In this document: piece by piece, positions 27,006 through 35,754 of the stretch
Numbering within the stretch: position 1 is the stretch's first letter
Layout: the number at the start of each line of letters is the position of its first letter
NCBI GenBank assembly: GCA_003611745.1
Contig: RAYF01000006.1
Coordinates: forward strand, 28,114-92,113
DNA length: 64,000 nucleotides
DNA from: a bacterium D16-36
GTDB taxonomy: Bacteria > Bacillota > Clostridia > Lachnospirales > Lachnospiraceae
Direction of reading: 5' to 3'
Translations under genes and position numbers: made by a program
Notes under the pieces: generated by a model
What the model was told of the DNA's origin: nothing
Seen by the model: only the letters and a program-made list of their open reading frames with translations
The model's database searches: none

Positions 27006-28129
27006 GGTTTGACTGCAAATTCTTTATCCTGCATAAATTGCATGGTATTGTAGAGAACAAGTACATCTGTAGGCTGGTATTTTCTCAAAAGCATTGACAT
27101 CCCTATGTTCAGGTGGCGCATGTCTGCCACAACTACCGTCCCATAGTCTTCTGCGAGAAAAGGAATCAGGCAGTTTGCAAAGGAATCCTTGATAACAAGA
27201 AGTGTTTTTTTGCTTTTTGGGGCACAGGATATTTCCAGAAGTGCCTGGTTTCCGCCAAAGAATACGCTGTATTTATCTTTTTTCTTTAAATATTTTGTCT
27301 GGTAAAACGTATTCTCTGTTTTTTCGCCGAGATTATATACTACTTTTATTTCCTTTTCAGGTTCATAAATGTTTATCTCGTCTTTTTGCGAATGCATATT
27401 TACTTTCGAGTGTGTTGTGCCAAGAAAATTGTCGGAAACTTTCTTAAATTTTTTCTTAGCCTCAGCCGTTTCTATATCTTTTCCGCACGCTGTGCAGTAA
27501 GAGGAATAACCGTACCATGCCCCGAGGGTTGTCCAGTGGTGGTCTGTTTTGTAAAAAATATATTCATTGCTATGCTGGTGCAGCGTATCATAGACAGGCA
27601 CAAGAACATTGTCTGGAAGTTTCTTCTCCAGTTTGCTGTAAAAAATATTTTCGTCATAAGTCTCAGCAAAGGCCGGCAGGTATTTATCAAGGGTGTATGT
27701 CTTGGTGGGAACCATCATAACCTTGACATCTGCTGATTTGGATGCCTGTTTAACAAATTTTTCAAGCGCGTTGATATTTCTGTTTGCTATTTTTTTGTTA
27801 AAATCTTTGTCAGTATATTTCTCTAAGAGATATCCCTCTTTGCCAAAATACACATTGTTTGATTCCTTTTTCCCAAATGCTTTTTCTGCAGCTGTCTGAA
27901 ACTTAATCCACGAATCCCTCTGCGGGAACTGGTCGCTGAGATAAGTTTCATATTTCTTTTGGAACTTTCCATTCAGGACCCTTTTCACAGAAAACTTAGG
28001 AAATTTCTGCAGTAATCTGTTTTCAGCAGAAGAATAGGTATGTTCTTCATGGAGTATGCCTGCAGACAGGCCGGCAATAAGCATTATAAAAAAAGTTAAT
28101 GCAGGTATCAGTCGAGAAAATCGTTTCAT
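27002..28129 (-). CDS. DHHW-family secreted protein (AlgX/AlgJ-like)
   Basis: About 375 residues. One N-terminal membrane segment (LIPALTFFIMLIAGLSAGI) anchors an SGNH-like domain containing the family's TDHHWT motif. DHHW proteins are relatives of alginate acetylation proteins AlgX/AlgJ and work with MBOAT acyltransferases. The MBOAT gene is next upstream on the same strand, then a DUF4358 gene, a trio common in Lachnospiraceae. Likely role: moving acetyl groups to a cell-surface glycan (inferred). ATG 28129 chosen; a TTG at 28138 is possible. Confidence 0.8.
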   Translation of the reverse strand: MKRFSRLIPALTFFIMLIAGLSAGILHEEHTYSSAENRLLQKFPKFSVKRVLNGKFQKKYETYLSDQFPQRDSWIKFQTAAEKAFGKKESNNVYFGKEGYLLEKYTDKDFNKKIANRNINALEKFVKQASKSADVKVMMVPTKTYTLDKYLPAFAETYDENIFYSKLEKKLPDNVLVPVYDTLHQHSNEYIFYKTDHHWTTLGAWYGYSSYCTACGKDIETAEAKKKFKKVSDNFLGTTHSKVNMHSQKDEINIYEPEKEIKVVYNLGEKTENTFYQTKYLKKKDKYSVFFGGNQALLEISCAPKSKKTLLVIKDSFANCLIPFLAEDYGTVVVADMRHLNIGMSMLLRKYQPTDVLVLYNTMQFMQDKEFAVKP

Positions 28130-28159
28130 ATGCGCCAAAAGTCCTTTCCTGATCTTTTC

Positions 28160-28199
28160 TTAGAGCGTGTTTGAGGATAAAATTTCAAACGCGCTCTAA
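28160..28199. repeat. Long perfect hairpin between DHHW and MBOAT genes
   Basis: TTAGAGCGTGTTTGA (28160-28174) pairs with TCAAACGCGCTCTAA (28185-28199) over 15 bp with one G-U pair. There is no clear T-run, so it could adjust the expression ratio of the two genes or be a mobile repeat. Confidence 0.6.
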
Positions 28200-28271
28200 A
28201 ACACATGCCTCTTTCATTGGCAGCGCAGCAGGTATAAAACGGGATTATGTGCTCTGCACTCCTGCTTAGCG

Positions 28272-29696
28272 TTAAAATCTGAAATATAAAAATGGGTTAT
28301 AAGTGCCGTTTACCAGATATGCAACAGACAGTATAAACACAGCGGTTATAAATAATGTCTTAAGTAAATTGGCAAAAATTTCATTTTTACTGCAAATCCA
28401 AGTTCCAGCTTTTGCTGGAAGGCTTGTACTTCCGATTATTAGAAAGATTAATAATATGGCATTGCTGGCAACCACATACATTATATTTTTATTTACAAAT
28501 CCAGCTTCTGTGATGCCGGCCATTGCTTTGACAAATATTTTGTGGTGCGTGATATCTTCCCATGCAAATAGAAGCCAGCCGCCATATATTATGATAAGGG
28601 CGTAAATATGGCACAGAAAGGCAGGAAGTTTATGGAGAAGTTTTAAAAGCCCAAGTTTTTCTATTATCAGAAAGAAGCAGAAATACATTCCCCATGCAAT
28701 AAAATTCCAGCTTGCGCCATGCCATAAGCCTGTCAGGAACCATACGGCAAATATATTTAAAAAAGTCCTTAATTTTCCCTTCCGGCTTCCGCCTAACGGT
28801 ATGTAAACATATTCCTTGAACCATGTACCCAGTGATATATGCCATCTGCGCCAGAATTCTGTTATGCTTTTAGAAAGATATGGGTAATTGAAGTTTTCAG
28901 GAATTTCAAAGCCGAAAATTGCCATTAGGCCGATGGCCATATCAGAATAACCTGAAAAATCAAAATATATCTGTAGTGAAAACATAAGAATCCCGAACCA
29001 TGCAGCCGCCGTAGTAAGATTTCCGGCAGAGTAGGCAGTAACTGTTTTAAACAATTCCCCTGCCTGATTTGCCAGTATTACTTTTTTGCCAAGGCCTGTG
29101 ATAAACCGCAGGGAACCATAGGATAATTTTTCTGCTGTAATAGTCCTTTCCCTAAGCATTAGCGAGATATCTTTAAAGCGTACAATTGGCCCGGCAATAA
29201 GCTGGGGGAACATTGCAACATAAGCACCAAAGTTGATTATGTTTTTTTCTGGTTTAGCATCTCCCCGGTATACATCTATTGTATAAGACATTGTCTGGAA
29301 TGTGTAAAAGGATATGCCGATGGGCAGGGCAAGTTCCTTTGCCTTGATGCCCATTCCGGTAACAGCATTCCATATATCAATGATAAAGCCAGTATATTTA
29401 AATACACCGAGGAGTGACAGGTTTATTATTATTGATAAAAAGACAAAAAATTTTGCAGCTTTTTTGTTTTCTTTTTTAATAAAATAGCCTGCCATACCGC
29501 CGTTTATATAGTCGACCACCGTAGAAAAAAGCATCAGGGTTACATAGATAGGTTCCCCCCATGCATAAAATACAAGGCTTGTTAAAAATAGTACTAGATT
29601 TTTCCAAGTGTTTTTCATGCAGGATGGCGTTATAAAATATAGAATCAGAACACATGGCAGGAAACGGAATAAAAATAACAGACTGCTAAAAACCAT
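28272..29696 (-). CDS. MBOAT-family O-acyltransferase (AlgI/DltB-like)
   Basis: 474 residues with about ten membrane helices. The MBOAT core is clear: FPQLIAGPIVRF, YFDFSGYSDMAIG, FEIPENFNYPYLSKSITEFW, RRWHISLGTWFKEYVYIPLG, and the catalytic His in TGLWHGASWNFI. It moves acyl groups across the membrane to an extracellular acceptor. GGAGG precedes ATG 29696. Partner of the DHHW protein encoded downstream. Confidence 0.92.
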   Translation of the reverse strand: MVFSSLLFLFRFLPCVLILYFITPSCMKNTWKNLVLFLTSLVFYAWGEPIYVTLMLFSTVVDYINGGMAGYFIKKENKKAAKFFVFLSIIINLSLLGVFKYTGFIIDIWNAVTGMGIKAKELALPIGISFYTFQTMSYTIDVYRGDAKPEKNIINFGAYVAMFPQLIAGPIVRFKDISLMLRERTITAEKLSYGSLRFITGLGKKVILANQAGELFKTVTAYSAGNLTTAAAWFGILMFSLQIYFDFSGYSDMAIGLMAIFGFEIPENFNYPYLSKSITEFWRRWHISLGTWFKEYVYIPLGGSRKGKLRTFLNIFAVWFLTGLWHGASWNFIAWGMYFCFFLIIEKLGLLKLLHKLPAFLCHIYALIIIYGGWLLFAWEDITHHKIFVKAMAGITEAGFVNKNIMYVVASNAILLIFLIIGSTSLPAKAGTWICSKNEIFANLLKTLFITAVFILSVAYLVNGTYNPFLYFRF

Positions 29697-29734
29697 AAAA
29701 AACCTCCATAGCAAACTGCGTGCCTGTACTTGTA

Positions 29735-30313
29735 CTATTTAAATTGTGCATTAATGGCAGAAACAGCCTTCTGGTTTTCTTTTTTGTATGCTTCTAAAAT
29801 TTGCTCGTCTGTCCCGGTCTCTTCCAGTTTGGTGTCGATGCTGCCCAGCATAATAAAGAATACATAGTTGTCCTTTACATATACTTTTGATGCCTGTATT
29901 TTCATCAAGTTCATAGGGTACTGGTTTGTATCTTTGACCAATGCTTGACGGTAGCTTGTAAGTTTCTTTTTAATTTTAGTTTTTGCTGTTTTATTTTTTG
30001 CTTTGGCGATAATAAGCGTATCAACGTGCGCGCTCATCATAGGGATTTCGGCAATAATATCCGTATACCATGATGAAGATATACCGTAGCGCAGTTTGAT
30101 TTCGTCCTTTGTTAATTTTAAATCGGCAAGATAACCTTCACCGAATTTAGCCACAACAGCTTTATAAATTTTATTAACGGATGGTGTTTTCTTTTTTGGC
30201 TTTTTCTTGGCAGCTTCTGCCACTACTGCCGTATTATCTAGTGGTGAAACAGGTGCAAGGCTTCCGGCTGCGAGGGAAAGTGCTAATAACGTAACTAATA
30301 ATTTTTTCTTCAT
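29735..30313 (-). CDS. DUF4358 secreted protein
   Basis: 192 residues. Signal peptide (LLVTLLALSLAAGSLAPVS), a Lys-rich linker, then a DUF4358 domain (about residues 45-190), normally found beside MBOAT and DHHW genes. It starts 38 bases upstream of the MBOAT gene on the same strand, so it is the first gene of the trio. Function unknown. Confidence 0.75.
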   Translation of the reverse strand: MKKKLLVTLLALSLAAGSLAPVSPLDNTAVVAEAAKKKPKKKTPSVNKIYKAVVAKFGEGYLADLKLTKDEIKLRYGISSSWYTDIIAEIPMMSAHVDTLIIAKAKNKTAKTKIKKKLTSYRQALVKDTNQYPMNLMKIQASKVYVKDNYVFFIMLGSIDTKLEETGTDEQILEAYKKENQKAVSAINAQFK

Positions 30314-30604
30314 TTTTTGCTCTCCTTTTTCTATATATTAACAGCATTATAACTTGCTTTCATCAATAATACAACTATTATTTCAGAAAATTAGATACTG
30401 CCAATTTCTGGTTGGTTTGGCTCCCGTTACGCCAGTTTACAACTTCTTGACATTTTTAAAGCTTGACAAAGTATAATTCTCAATTATTTTAATCAGATGG
30501 CACTGGGCAAGATTCCTTAGGTTGTGCAATTCCTTTTGCTTCCATTTTCATTTCTGCATCCATAGTCTGGCTAGTTGCTAGCTCTATAAGCCATAGCCTC
30601 CCAT
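30314..30604. other. Gap without recognisable gene
   Basis: It holds the leader of the DUF4358 gene and AT-rich DNA. I see no further coding frame, RNA gene or clear promoter pair. Confidence 0.5.
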
Positions 30605-30647
30605 CAAAAAAAGTGCAAAGCCGTAATAACTGAATAGGCTTTACACT
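30605..30647 (-). terminator. Terminator of the small coiled-coil gene
   Basis: AGTGCAAAGCC (30612-30622) pairs with GGCTTTACACT (30637-30647). On the minus strand seven T residues follow the stem, so it terminates transcription from 30681-30905. Confidence 0.8.
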
Positions 30648-30680
30648 CTTTAGGGGTGATATAATATGTAATTGTTGTGA

Positions 30681-30905
30681 TTATGATATGTTTTGAAGCT
30701 TAATACTGTGTTCTTGGATTACCTTTTTCATAACTTCAATGTCGGCCTGCATAGCGTCAATTTGCTCAACGCCTGATTGATAACGATTAAACGTACTGCT
30801 ATAGCAGGATTCAATATTTTGTAATCGTGGAAGGATATCATTCTCTTGAGTAAGTTCAATCTTTTTCAGTCTGTCATTTACAGGTTTCAACTTTTTATCC
30901 ATCAT
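30681..30905 (-). CDS. Small coiled-coil protein, perhaps a remnant
   Basis: 74 residues, almost entirely heptad-like helix (DRLKKIELTQENDILPRL). No membrane part or known domain. No good RBS precedes the start, and the in-frame DNA upstream also looks protein-like (GQTAIVEDIVANSIRSSF), so the gene may have lost its 5' end. Similar short coiled-coil proteins are common in Lachnospiraceae; role unknown. Confidence 0.4.
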   Translation of the reverse strand: MMDKKLKPVNDRLKKIELTQENDILPRLQNIESCYSSTFNRYQSGVEQIDAMQADIEVMKKVIQEHSIKLQNIS

Positions 30906-30961
30906 ATGAAAGAAGAGCGAATTGAATTTGCTACAATATCTTCTACAATGGCAGTTTGTCC

Positions 30962-31642
30962 TTATTTAACTTTTATAATAGTAGATTTTATTGGCTGGGA
31001 ATGATAAGTAAGAGTAAAGTTAAAATCTTTGCCGATGGAGAGCAGCACAGGGCCATCTTTTTTCTTTCCTATGTCATGTATATCTAAATTCGTACCAATA
31101 ATTTGGAAAGCGAAGTCTTTTGGTATTTTATTAGAATATACATAGGTTCTATTTGAAGATTTGATAATGTACCATTTATTCTCAGTGCATCTCTTTTTAA
31201 TTGTTTTTTTAATCTTGGTTGGGATATCTTTAAGCGTGCAGCGTTCAATATCAATATATTCTTTTTCCTTCCGGTTTCCTGTCTTAACAGCAGGATGTTT
31301 TGGGGTAAAACCAGTCATGTCCTTCAAAATTTTATTAGCTTTCTTTTTGGGGATTCGTTTTAACTTGCTAATATTTCCTGCCTTATTTCTTAACAGGCGT
31401 ATATCAATTGTGCCATCAATATCTATAAAACTGTATTCAAAAGAATGGTCAGCCTTTTCATCAAAAAGAATACGGATGCGTTTATTTTTGTAAAAATACG
31501 CATTGCTTTTCTTGGTAATTCCAAATCGGGCATACTCAGAGCTATGGTTATTAGATGGCTTATTCTTTGCGGAAACAATTGTCGTTGTAAAAACTATGAA
31601 AATAAACATTACAGCTATTGAAGAAATTAATTTTCTTTTCAT
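30962..31642 (-). CDS. Secreted protein sharing the BlaR1 sensor domain (locus 2)
   Basis: 226 residues. A signal peptide (ISSIAVMFIFIVFTTTIVSA) is followed by one copy of the domain found in both BlaR1-like receptors of this window: Y-x3-FGI-x6-YFYKNKRIRILFD, then IDGTIDIRLLRNK and a KKKANKILKDM helix. The C-terminal 100 residues are basic and not recognised. AAGGAGG sets the start. It is the third gene after the locus 2 repressor and receptor, 30 bases behind the receptor. Function unknown; likely the receptor's partner or decoy. Confidence 0.75.
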   Translation of the reverse strand: MKRKLISSIAVMFIFIVFTTTIVSAKNKPSNNHSSEYARFGITKKSNAYFYKNKRIRILFDEKADHSFEYSFIDIDGTIDIRLLRNKAGNISKLKRIPKKKANKILKDMTGFTPKHPAVKTGNRKEKEYIDIERCTLKDIPTKIKKTIKKRCTENKWYIIKSSNRTYVYSNKIPKDFAFQIIGTNLDIHDIGKKKDGPVLLSIGKDFNFTLTYHSQPIKSTIIKVK

Positions 31643-31672
31643 CTTCGAATTCCTCCTTACATGTTGCTAAAT

Positions 31673-32956
31673 TTAACGGTTCGACCTTTCATCCAAATCA
31701 GAATCTTTAAAATCACTAAGGATTTCATTTGTTTCTTCCTCTGTGAGATACTCAATCTTTTTAATAGAGTTATCCTTTGAGCGTGTTATCTGCACATCAA
31801 CTGTTCCTTCTTTGTCAAAGCAGAAGGTTTCAAAAGATTTGTTTTCCCTTAAATCCATGAAAATACGGGTGCGTACACCTTGGTAATAATATGTTCCATT
31901 GATTACCGTAATTCCATGTTGTACATATTCATCATCTGCGTTTTCTGCTTTTTCAAAGTAATTCTTTTTGTCGTCTGCAATGTGGTTTTTTGGTGTTATG
32001 CCAAGATTATTGTCTGCCACTTTAAAACTAGCAAATACTGTAACAGCCCCTGCCAACAAAACCGCTGTGCAGCCGATGTTTATACAGGTTGCTTTTTTGA
32101 ACTTCATGATTGCCATAATTCTTTCCTGTATGGCGTTTTTCCCAAAGCCATTTGAGATAGACGACCAGAGGTATTGCTTTTCGGCCAAATCGGCAAGTGT
32201 CATAGCGTACTCTTTTTTCGCGCTTTCCCCCAAGAGGGCGACTACTCTTTCATCACACGATAATTCAATATCACGGTTGAAAAAACTGTACATTATCCAG
32301 ACAAAGGGATTGAACCAGTGTACGCTAACCGCTGTCAGAATAATGATTTTCCAAAGATTATCCAGCCGTTTTATGTGAATTAGCTCGTGCGTAAGAATAT
32401 ATTTTATTTTCGTGCTATCAGAAAGTTTATAAATTTTGGGAAGTATAATTTTAGGGGACAGGACGCCATATGTTAGAGGTGTGGATATTCTGTCCGATGT
32501 CAAAAGCTTTACGTGGTTAGGAATCGTTACCTTTGACCTAAAATAATTATCATGTTCTTTAGAAACGGGCAATGCTGTTCGAATCCTTTGATACTCTTTC
32601 CGATATAGCGTCCCAAAAACCACAAGAAATACTACCATGCCTGTTGCCCAAACAATTTTTGTCCATGTGATACCGCTTAAAGATGAAGTTATGGTATCAA
32701 TAATCGGTCTTTTGGGGGAAATGATAGTGGAACTGTTTGCAGGGTGATATTGGCTGATACTGCTATTCGCTATTTTTGCCACGGGTGAGGCAAGCCCATA
32801 ATGTATCGGTAAGTCAAATGGGACTAGCAATCTTAATATTGCAATATCCCACAACAACACAAAAACCTTTTTTGGCAATCTGTTTATTGCAGCAAGGCGC
32901 AAGACAGCAATCAAGATAATTAATATACTGCTGGATATGCTCATTTTAAGTAACAT
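31673..32956 (-). CDS. BlaR1/MecR1-type M56 metallopeptidase receptor with short sensor (locus 2)
   Basis: 427 residues. N-terminal membrane helices surround an M56 peptidase domain with HELIH near residue 188 and DIELSCDERVV downstream. After the last helix the extracellular part is only about 110 residues. It consists of the domain with Y-x3-HGI-x6-YYYQGVRTR and KEGTVDVQITRSK, and no helical repeats. It therefore matches the secreted protein of its own operon in size and content. GAGGGGA precedes the ATG, 11 bases after the repressor stop. Predicted to inactivate BlaI upon stimulus. Confidence 0.85.
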   Translation of the reverse strand: MLLKMSISSSILIILIAVLRLAAINRLPKKVFVLLWDIAILRLLVPFDLPIHYGLASPVAKIANSSISQYHPANSSTIISPKRPIIDTITSSLSGITWTKIVWATGMVVFLVVFGTLYRKEYQRIRTALPVSKEHDNYFRSKVTIPNHVKLLTSDRISTPLTYGVLSPKIILPKIYKLSDSTKIKYILTHELIHIKRLDNLWKIIILTAVSVHWFNPFVWIMYSFFNRDIELSCDERVVALLGESAKKEYAMTLADLAEKQYLWSSISNGFGKNAIQERIMAIMKFKKATCINIGCTAVLLAGAVTVFASFKVADNNLGITPKNHIADDKKNYFEKAENADDEYVQHGITVINGTYYYQGVRTRIFMDLRENKSFETFCFDKEGTVDVQITRSKDNSIKKIEYLTEEETNEILSDFKDSDLDERSNR

Positions 32957-32966
32957 TATAATCCCC

Positions 32967-33326
32967 TCACTCCATCTGATTTATCAAATCTTTTAGCTGT
33001 TGCAGTTCATCGCGTGTCAATGTTTTTTCAGACAGCAGGGCAGCAAAAAAATTTCTCTTAGAGCCGTCAAATACCCTTTTGATCAATTCCTCTGTTTCAT
33101 AAGCCTGTACATCTTCTTTAGAAATCATTGCCTTGCAGATGAATTTAGGTTCAACTCTTTCGATTGCACCTTTTTCAATACATTTTTTTATCACTGTATA
33201 AGTTGTATTTCTATTCCAGCCGATTTCTTCTTTCAGTATCTTTGAAATCTGCCCTGCTGTTAAGTTCCCTTCTTTCCATAATACTTCCATTACTTTTAAT
33301 TCTGAATCAAATAACTTTATTTTCAT
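32967..33326 (-). CDS. BlaI/MecI-family transcriptional repressor (locus 2)
   Basis: 119 residues, clearly paralogous to the repressor at 4824-5183: MKIKLFDSELKVMEVLWKEG, then EEIGWNRNTTYTVIKKC and a similar C terminus. ATG 33326 is chosen because GGGAGG precedes it and because the paralog starts at the same residue. The operators in front of it differ from those of locus 1 by one base per half-site, so each repressor probably recognises its own sites. Confidence 0.9.
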   Translation of the reverse strand: MKIKLFDSELKVMEVLWKEGNLTAGQISKILKEEIGWNRNTTYTVIKKCIEKGAIERVEPKFICKAMISKEDVQAYETEELIKRVFDGSKRNFFAALLSEKTLTRDELQQLKDLINQME

Positions 33327-33343
33327 TACGTGCCTCCCCAAAT

Positions 33344-33412
33344 GACTATTCGGATAGTCTCCTTCGGTTATACTATCATAATAGTCATAAAATGTCAACT
33401 ACCCTGATAGTC
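33344..33412 (-). promoter_or_regulatory. blaI locus 2 promoter with two operators and a half-site
   Basis: On the minus strand, TTGACA (33393-33398), 17 bases, TAGTAT (33370-33375). Palindrome ACTAT-CATA-ATAGT (33372-33385) covers the -10 box. A second, ACTAT-TCGG-ATAGT (33345-33358, within GACTAT...ATAGTC), lies downstream. A half-site GATAGTC (33406-33412) lies upstream of the -35 box. Confidence 0.85.
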
Positions 33413-33626
33413 ATTTTTGCCACGGCAATTTTCAATTATCAAATATGCTCTGGTATAATGGAATTCCGTGGGTTCGCAAAAGCCAATATTGCGTTATCTG
33501 GCGGAAAATGGTATTATTGACATAAAAAGTCAACTGCCCTATGGCAAGCGGCAGATGTCAGGTTCATGAGAGTCTGCATGTGGGAAATGCTTGCGTTGGG
33601 TAGAATAAAGAAAAGAGAGGGAAATT

Positions 33627-33971
33627 ATGCCATTTATTAATTCTAAAGTTAGTGTATCAATGAGTAAGGAGAAAAAGGATGCCGTGAAGGCGAAACTTGG
33701 GCAGGCGATTTCACTGGTGCCGGGCAAGTCAGAAAACTGGCTTATGGTAGGGTTTGAGGATTCCTATGATTTGTATTTTCAGGGAAATCAGGATGGACCT
33801 ACGGCATTTGTGGAGGTAAAAGTATATGGAGGGGCTTCTCCAGATGCATTTACCAAACTGACAGGCGAGATTTGCAATATTTATCAGGAAGAGTTGGGAA
33901 TTCCCCAAAATAGAATTTATGTTAAGTATGAGGCAGTAGAAAATTGGGGATGGAACGGTTCAAATTTTTAA
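33627..33971 (+). CDS. MIF-like tautomerase-family protein
   Basis: 114 residues, about the length of macrophage migration inhibitory factor. It starts with Met-Pro, the Pro being the catalytic N terminus after Met removal (MPFINSKVSVSMSKEKK). The middle GKSENWLMVGFED and late GWNGSNF segments match the family. Bacterial members are phenylpyruvate-tautomerase-like or of unknown role. Cytoplasmic by sequence. RBS AGAGAGGG. Monocistronic. Confidence 0.85.
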   Translation: MPFINSKVSVSMSKEKKDAVKAKLGQAISLVPGKSENWLMVGFEDSYDLYFQGNQDGPTAFVEVKVYGGASPDAFTKLTGEICNIYQEELGIPQNRIYVKYEAVENWGWNGSNF

Positions 33972-34045
33972 AGATTATCTGATGTGAGAATTATAGTGTG
34001 AAAAATACCTTTTTCACAAAGAATGTGTGAAGAAATGAGGATTTT

Positions 34046-35728
34046 ATGAGGGAATTACAGTCAAAATTACGGGGAATGGATCATAGAGGGTATCCTGCTT
34101 ATAAAGATTTGAAGGGCAGGTACCGGTTTGAAAAATATGAGTTAAGTATTGACCATGTGCAGGGGGATCCGTTTGCATCTCCCTCTAGTTTAAGTGTCCG
34201 TGTTGCAGGAAAGACAGCCGGCATACCGGAGGAATGTTACAGGGAGAAGCACCGCAGGGTGGCTCTGGAAGATTTTTTGCTTCGGAGATTTGCAGAAGGT
34301 GTCGGGAAAATCAGCTTTCAGGCGAAAGGCTCTGGCAAGAGTGGTTTAGTGTCTGCCAGCCATCCGGGACAGGAAATTATGGAGAGGAGTGCGTGCCAAG
34401 TAAATCCGGAAAATGGGCAGGTGCTTTTCCGCTTTTCAGTAGGGTTTCCGGCAAGGGGCCGTTCGATTGCGGCTGGAGAATTAGAAAAGATTTTGTTCAG
34501 GCTGCTTCCGCCGGTGGTGGAGGAGGCTGGCATTTTTGAGAATTTGAATTATAAGGCGTTGATGAAGACAATGGAGCTTGCCGATGACCAAAAGGCGATA
34601 CGCAGGCAGATGAAAGAATTGGGCCTGGTGGCGTTTGTGGCGAACGGGGCTATCCTGCCGAGGGAGAGCGGCGTGTCTGAACGGCCGATGCGTGGGGCGG
34701 TGGAATTTATCTCCCCTGCGTCAATGGAGGTTGTGCTGCAGCTTCCCCATAAGGGAGAATGCAGGGGCATGGGGATTCCGCAGGGTGTGACGTTGATTGT
34801 GGGCGGCGGCTACCATGGAAAATCTACATTACTCAAAACGTTGGAAAAGACGGTATACTCCCATATTGCAGGGGATGGAAGAGAGTACGTGGCAACAGAC
34901 GAAAGCGGAATGAAGATCAGGGCGGAGGATGGGCGCAGTGTATGCGAGGAAGACATCAGCCCCTTTATCCGCAATCTGCCAAATGGCAAGGACACATCCT
35001 GCTTTTCGACTCTTGACGCCAGCGGTTCTACTTCTCAGGCGGCAAATACGGTGGAAGCTGTCTGGGCAGGCAGCCGGCTCCTTCTGATTGATGAGGACAC
35101 CAGTGCAACTAATTTTATGATTCGTGATGAATTGATGGAACAGGTTATTGCTGCAAAAAAAGAACCGATTGTGCCTTTTATTAAAAGGGTAGGGCAGCTA
35201 TACCAGAAAAAGGGAATTTCCACGATTCTGGTAGTGGGAAGCTGCGGTGCATTTTTCCATGTGGCGGACAAAGTCATTCAGATGGATCATTATGTTCCAA
35301 AAGAAATCACAAATGAGGCAAAGGAAGCTGCCAAGGCATTCCCTCTTGCGATGGAAACAGAAACGGGCCAGATAGAATTTCCTGACGAGCGATATATCTA
35401 TCTGCCTAAAGTGGAAGACCGCAACAAAATCAAGGTGATGGGGACGGATGGTTTTTCTTTTGGGAAAAAGCAGGTGGATTTGCGGTATCTGGAACAGATT
35501 ACGGATGGCGAACAGATGCTTGCCATTGCCAAAGCATTAGAATATCTGAGCCGCAGATATGGCGGAAGGAAGATAAGATTATCAGAGCTTGCAGACGAAG
35601 TAGAAGCGTTATTAGGGCAAAAGGGGCTTTCAGGGTTATGTGGGGGGAATGTTATTCCTAATATGGCAATGCCGAGGCGGATGGAAATCGCTGGATGCAT
35701 CAACCGCTATATTAAACCTAAACTATAA
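34046..35728 (+). CDS. ABC-class predicted ATPase (COG3044 family)
   Basis: 560 residues. The N-terminal half is an alpha/beta domain particular to this family (LRGMDHRGYPAYKDLKGRY, then DPFASPSSLSVRV). The ATPase half has Walker A GGGYHGKST near residue 253, Walker B LLLIDEDTSATNFM near 344, and the family's VVGSCGAFFHVAD segment. These soluble ATPases have no membrane partner; a role in RNA metabolism has been suggested for relatives. The gene stands alone between a MIF-like and a hydrolase gene. Confidence 0.9.
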   Translation: MRELQSKLRGMDHRGYPAYKDLKGRYRFEKYELSIDHVQGDPFASPSSLSVRVAGKTAGIPEECYREKHRRVALEDFLLRRFAEGVGKISFQAKGSGKSGLVSASHPGQEIMERSACQVNPENGQVLFRFSVGFPARGRSIAAGELEKILFRLLPPVVEEAGIFENLNYKALMKTMELADDQKAIRRQMKELGLVAFVANGAILPRESGVSERPMRGAVEFISPASMEVVLQLPHKGECRGMGIPQGVTLIVGGGYHGKSTLLKTLEKTVYSHIAGDGREYVATDESGMKIRAEDGRSVCEEDISPFIRNLPNGKDTSCFSTLDASGSTSQAANTVEAVWAGSRLLLIDEDTSATNFMIRDELMEQVIAAKKEPIVPFIKRVGQLYQKKGISTILVVGSCGAFFHVADKVIQMDHYVPKEITNEAKEAAKAFPLAMETETGQIEFPDERYIYLPKVEDRNKIKVMGTDGFSFGKKQVDLRYLEQITDGEQMLAIAKALEYLSRRYGGRKIRLSELADEVEALLGQKGLSGLCGGNVIPNMAMPRRMEIAGCINRYIKPKL

Positions 35729-35754
35729 TAATCATACCTCGGAGGAGGAAATTT

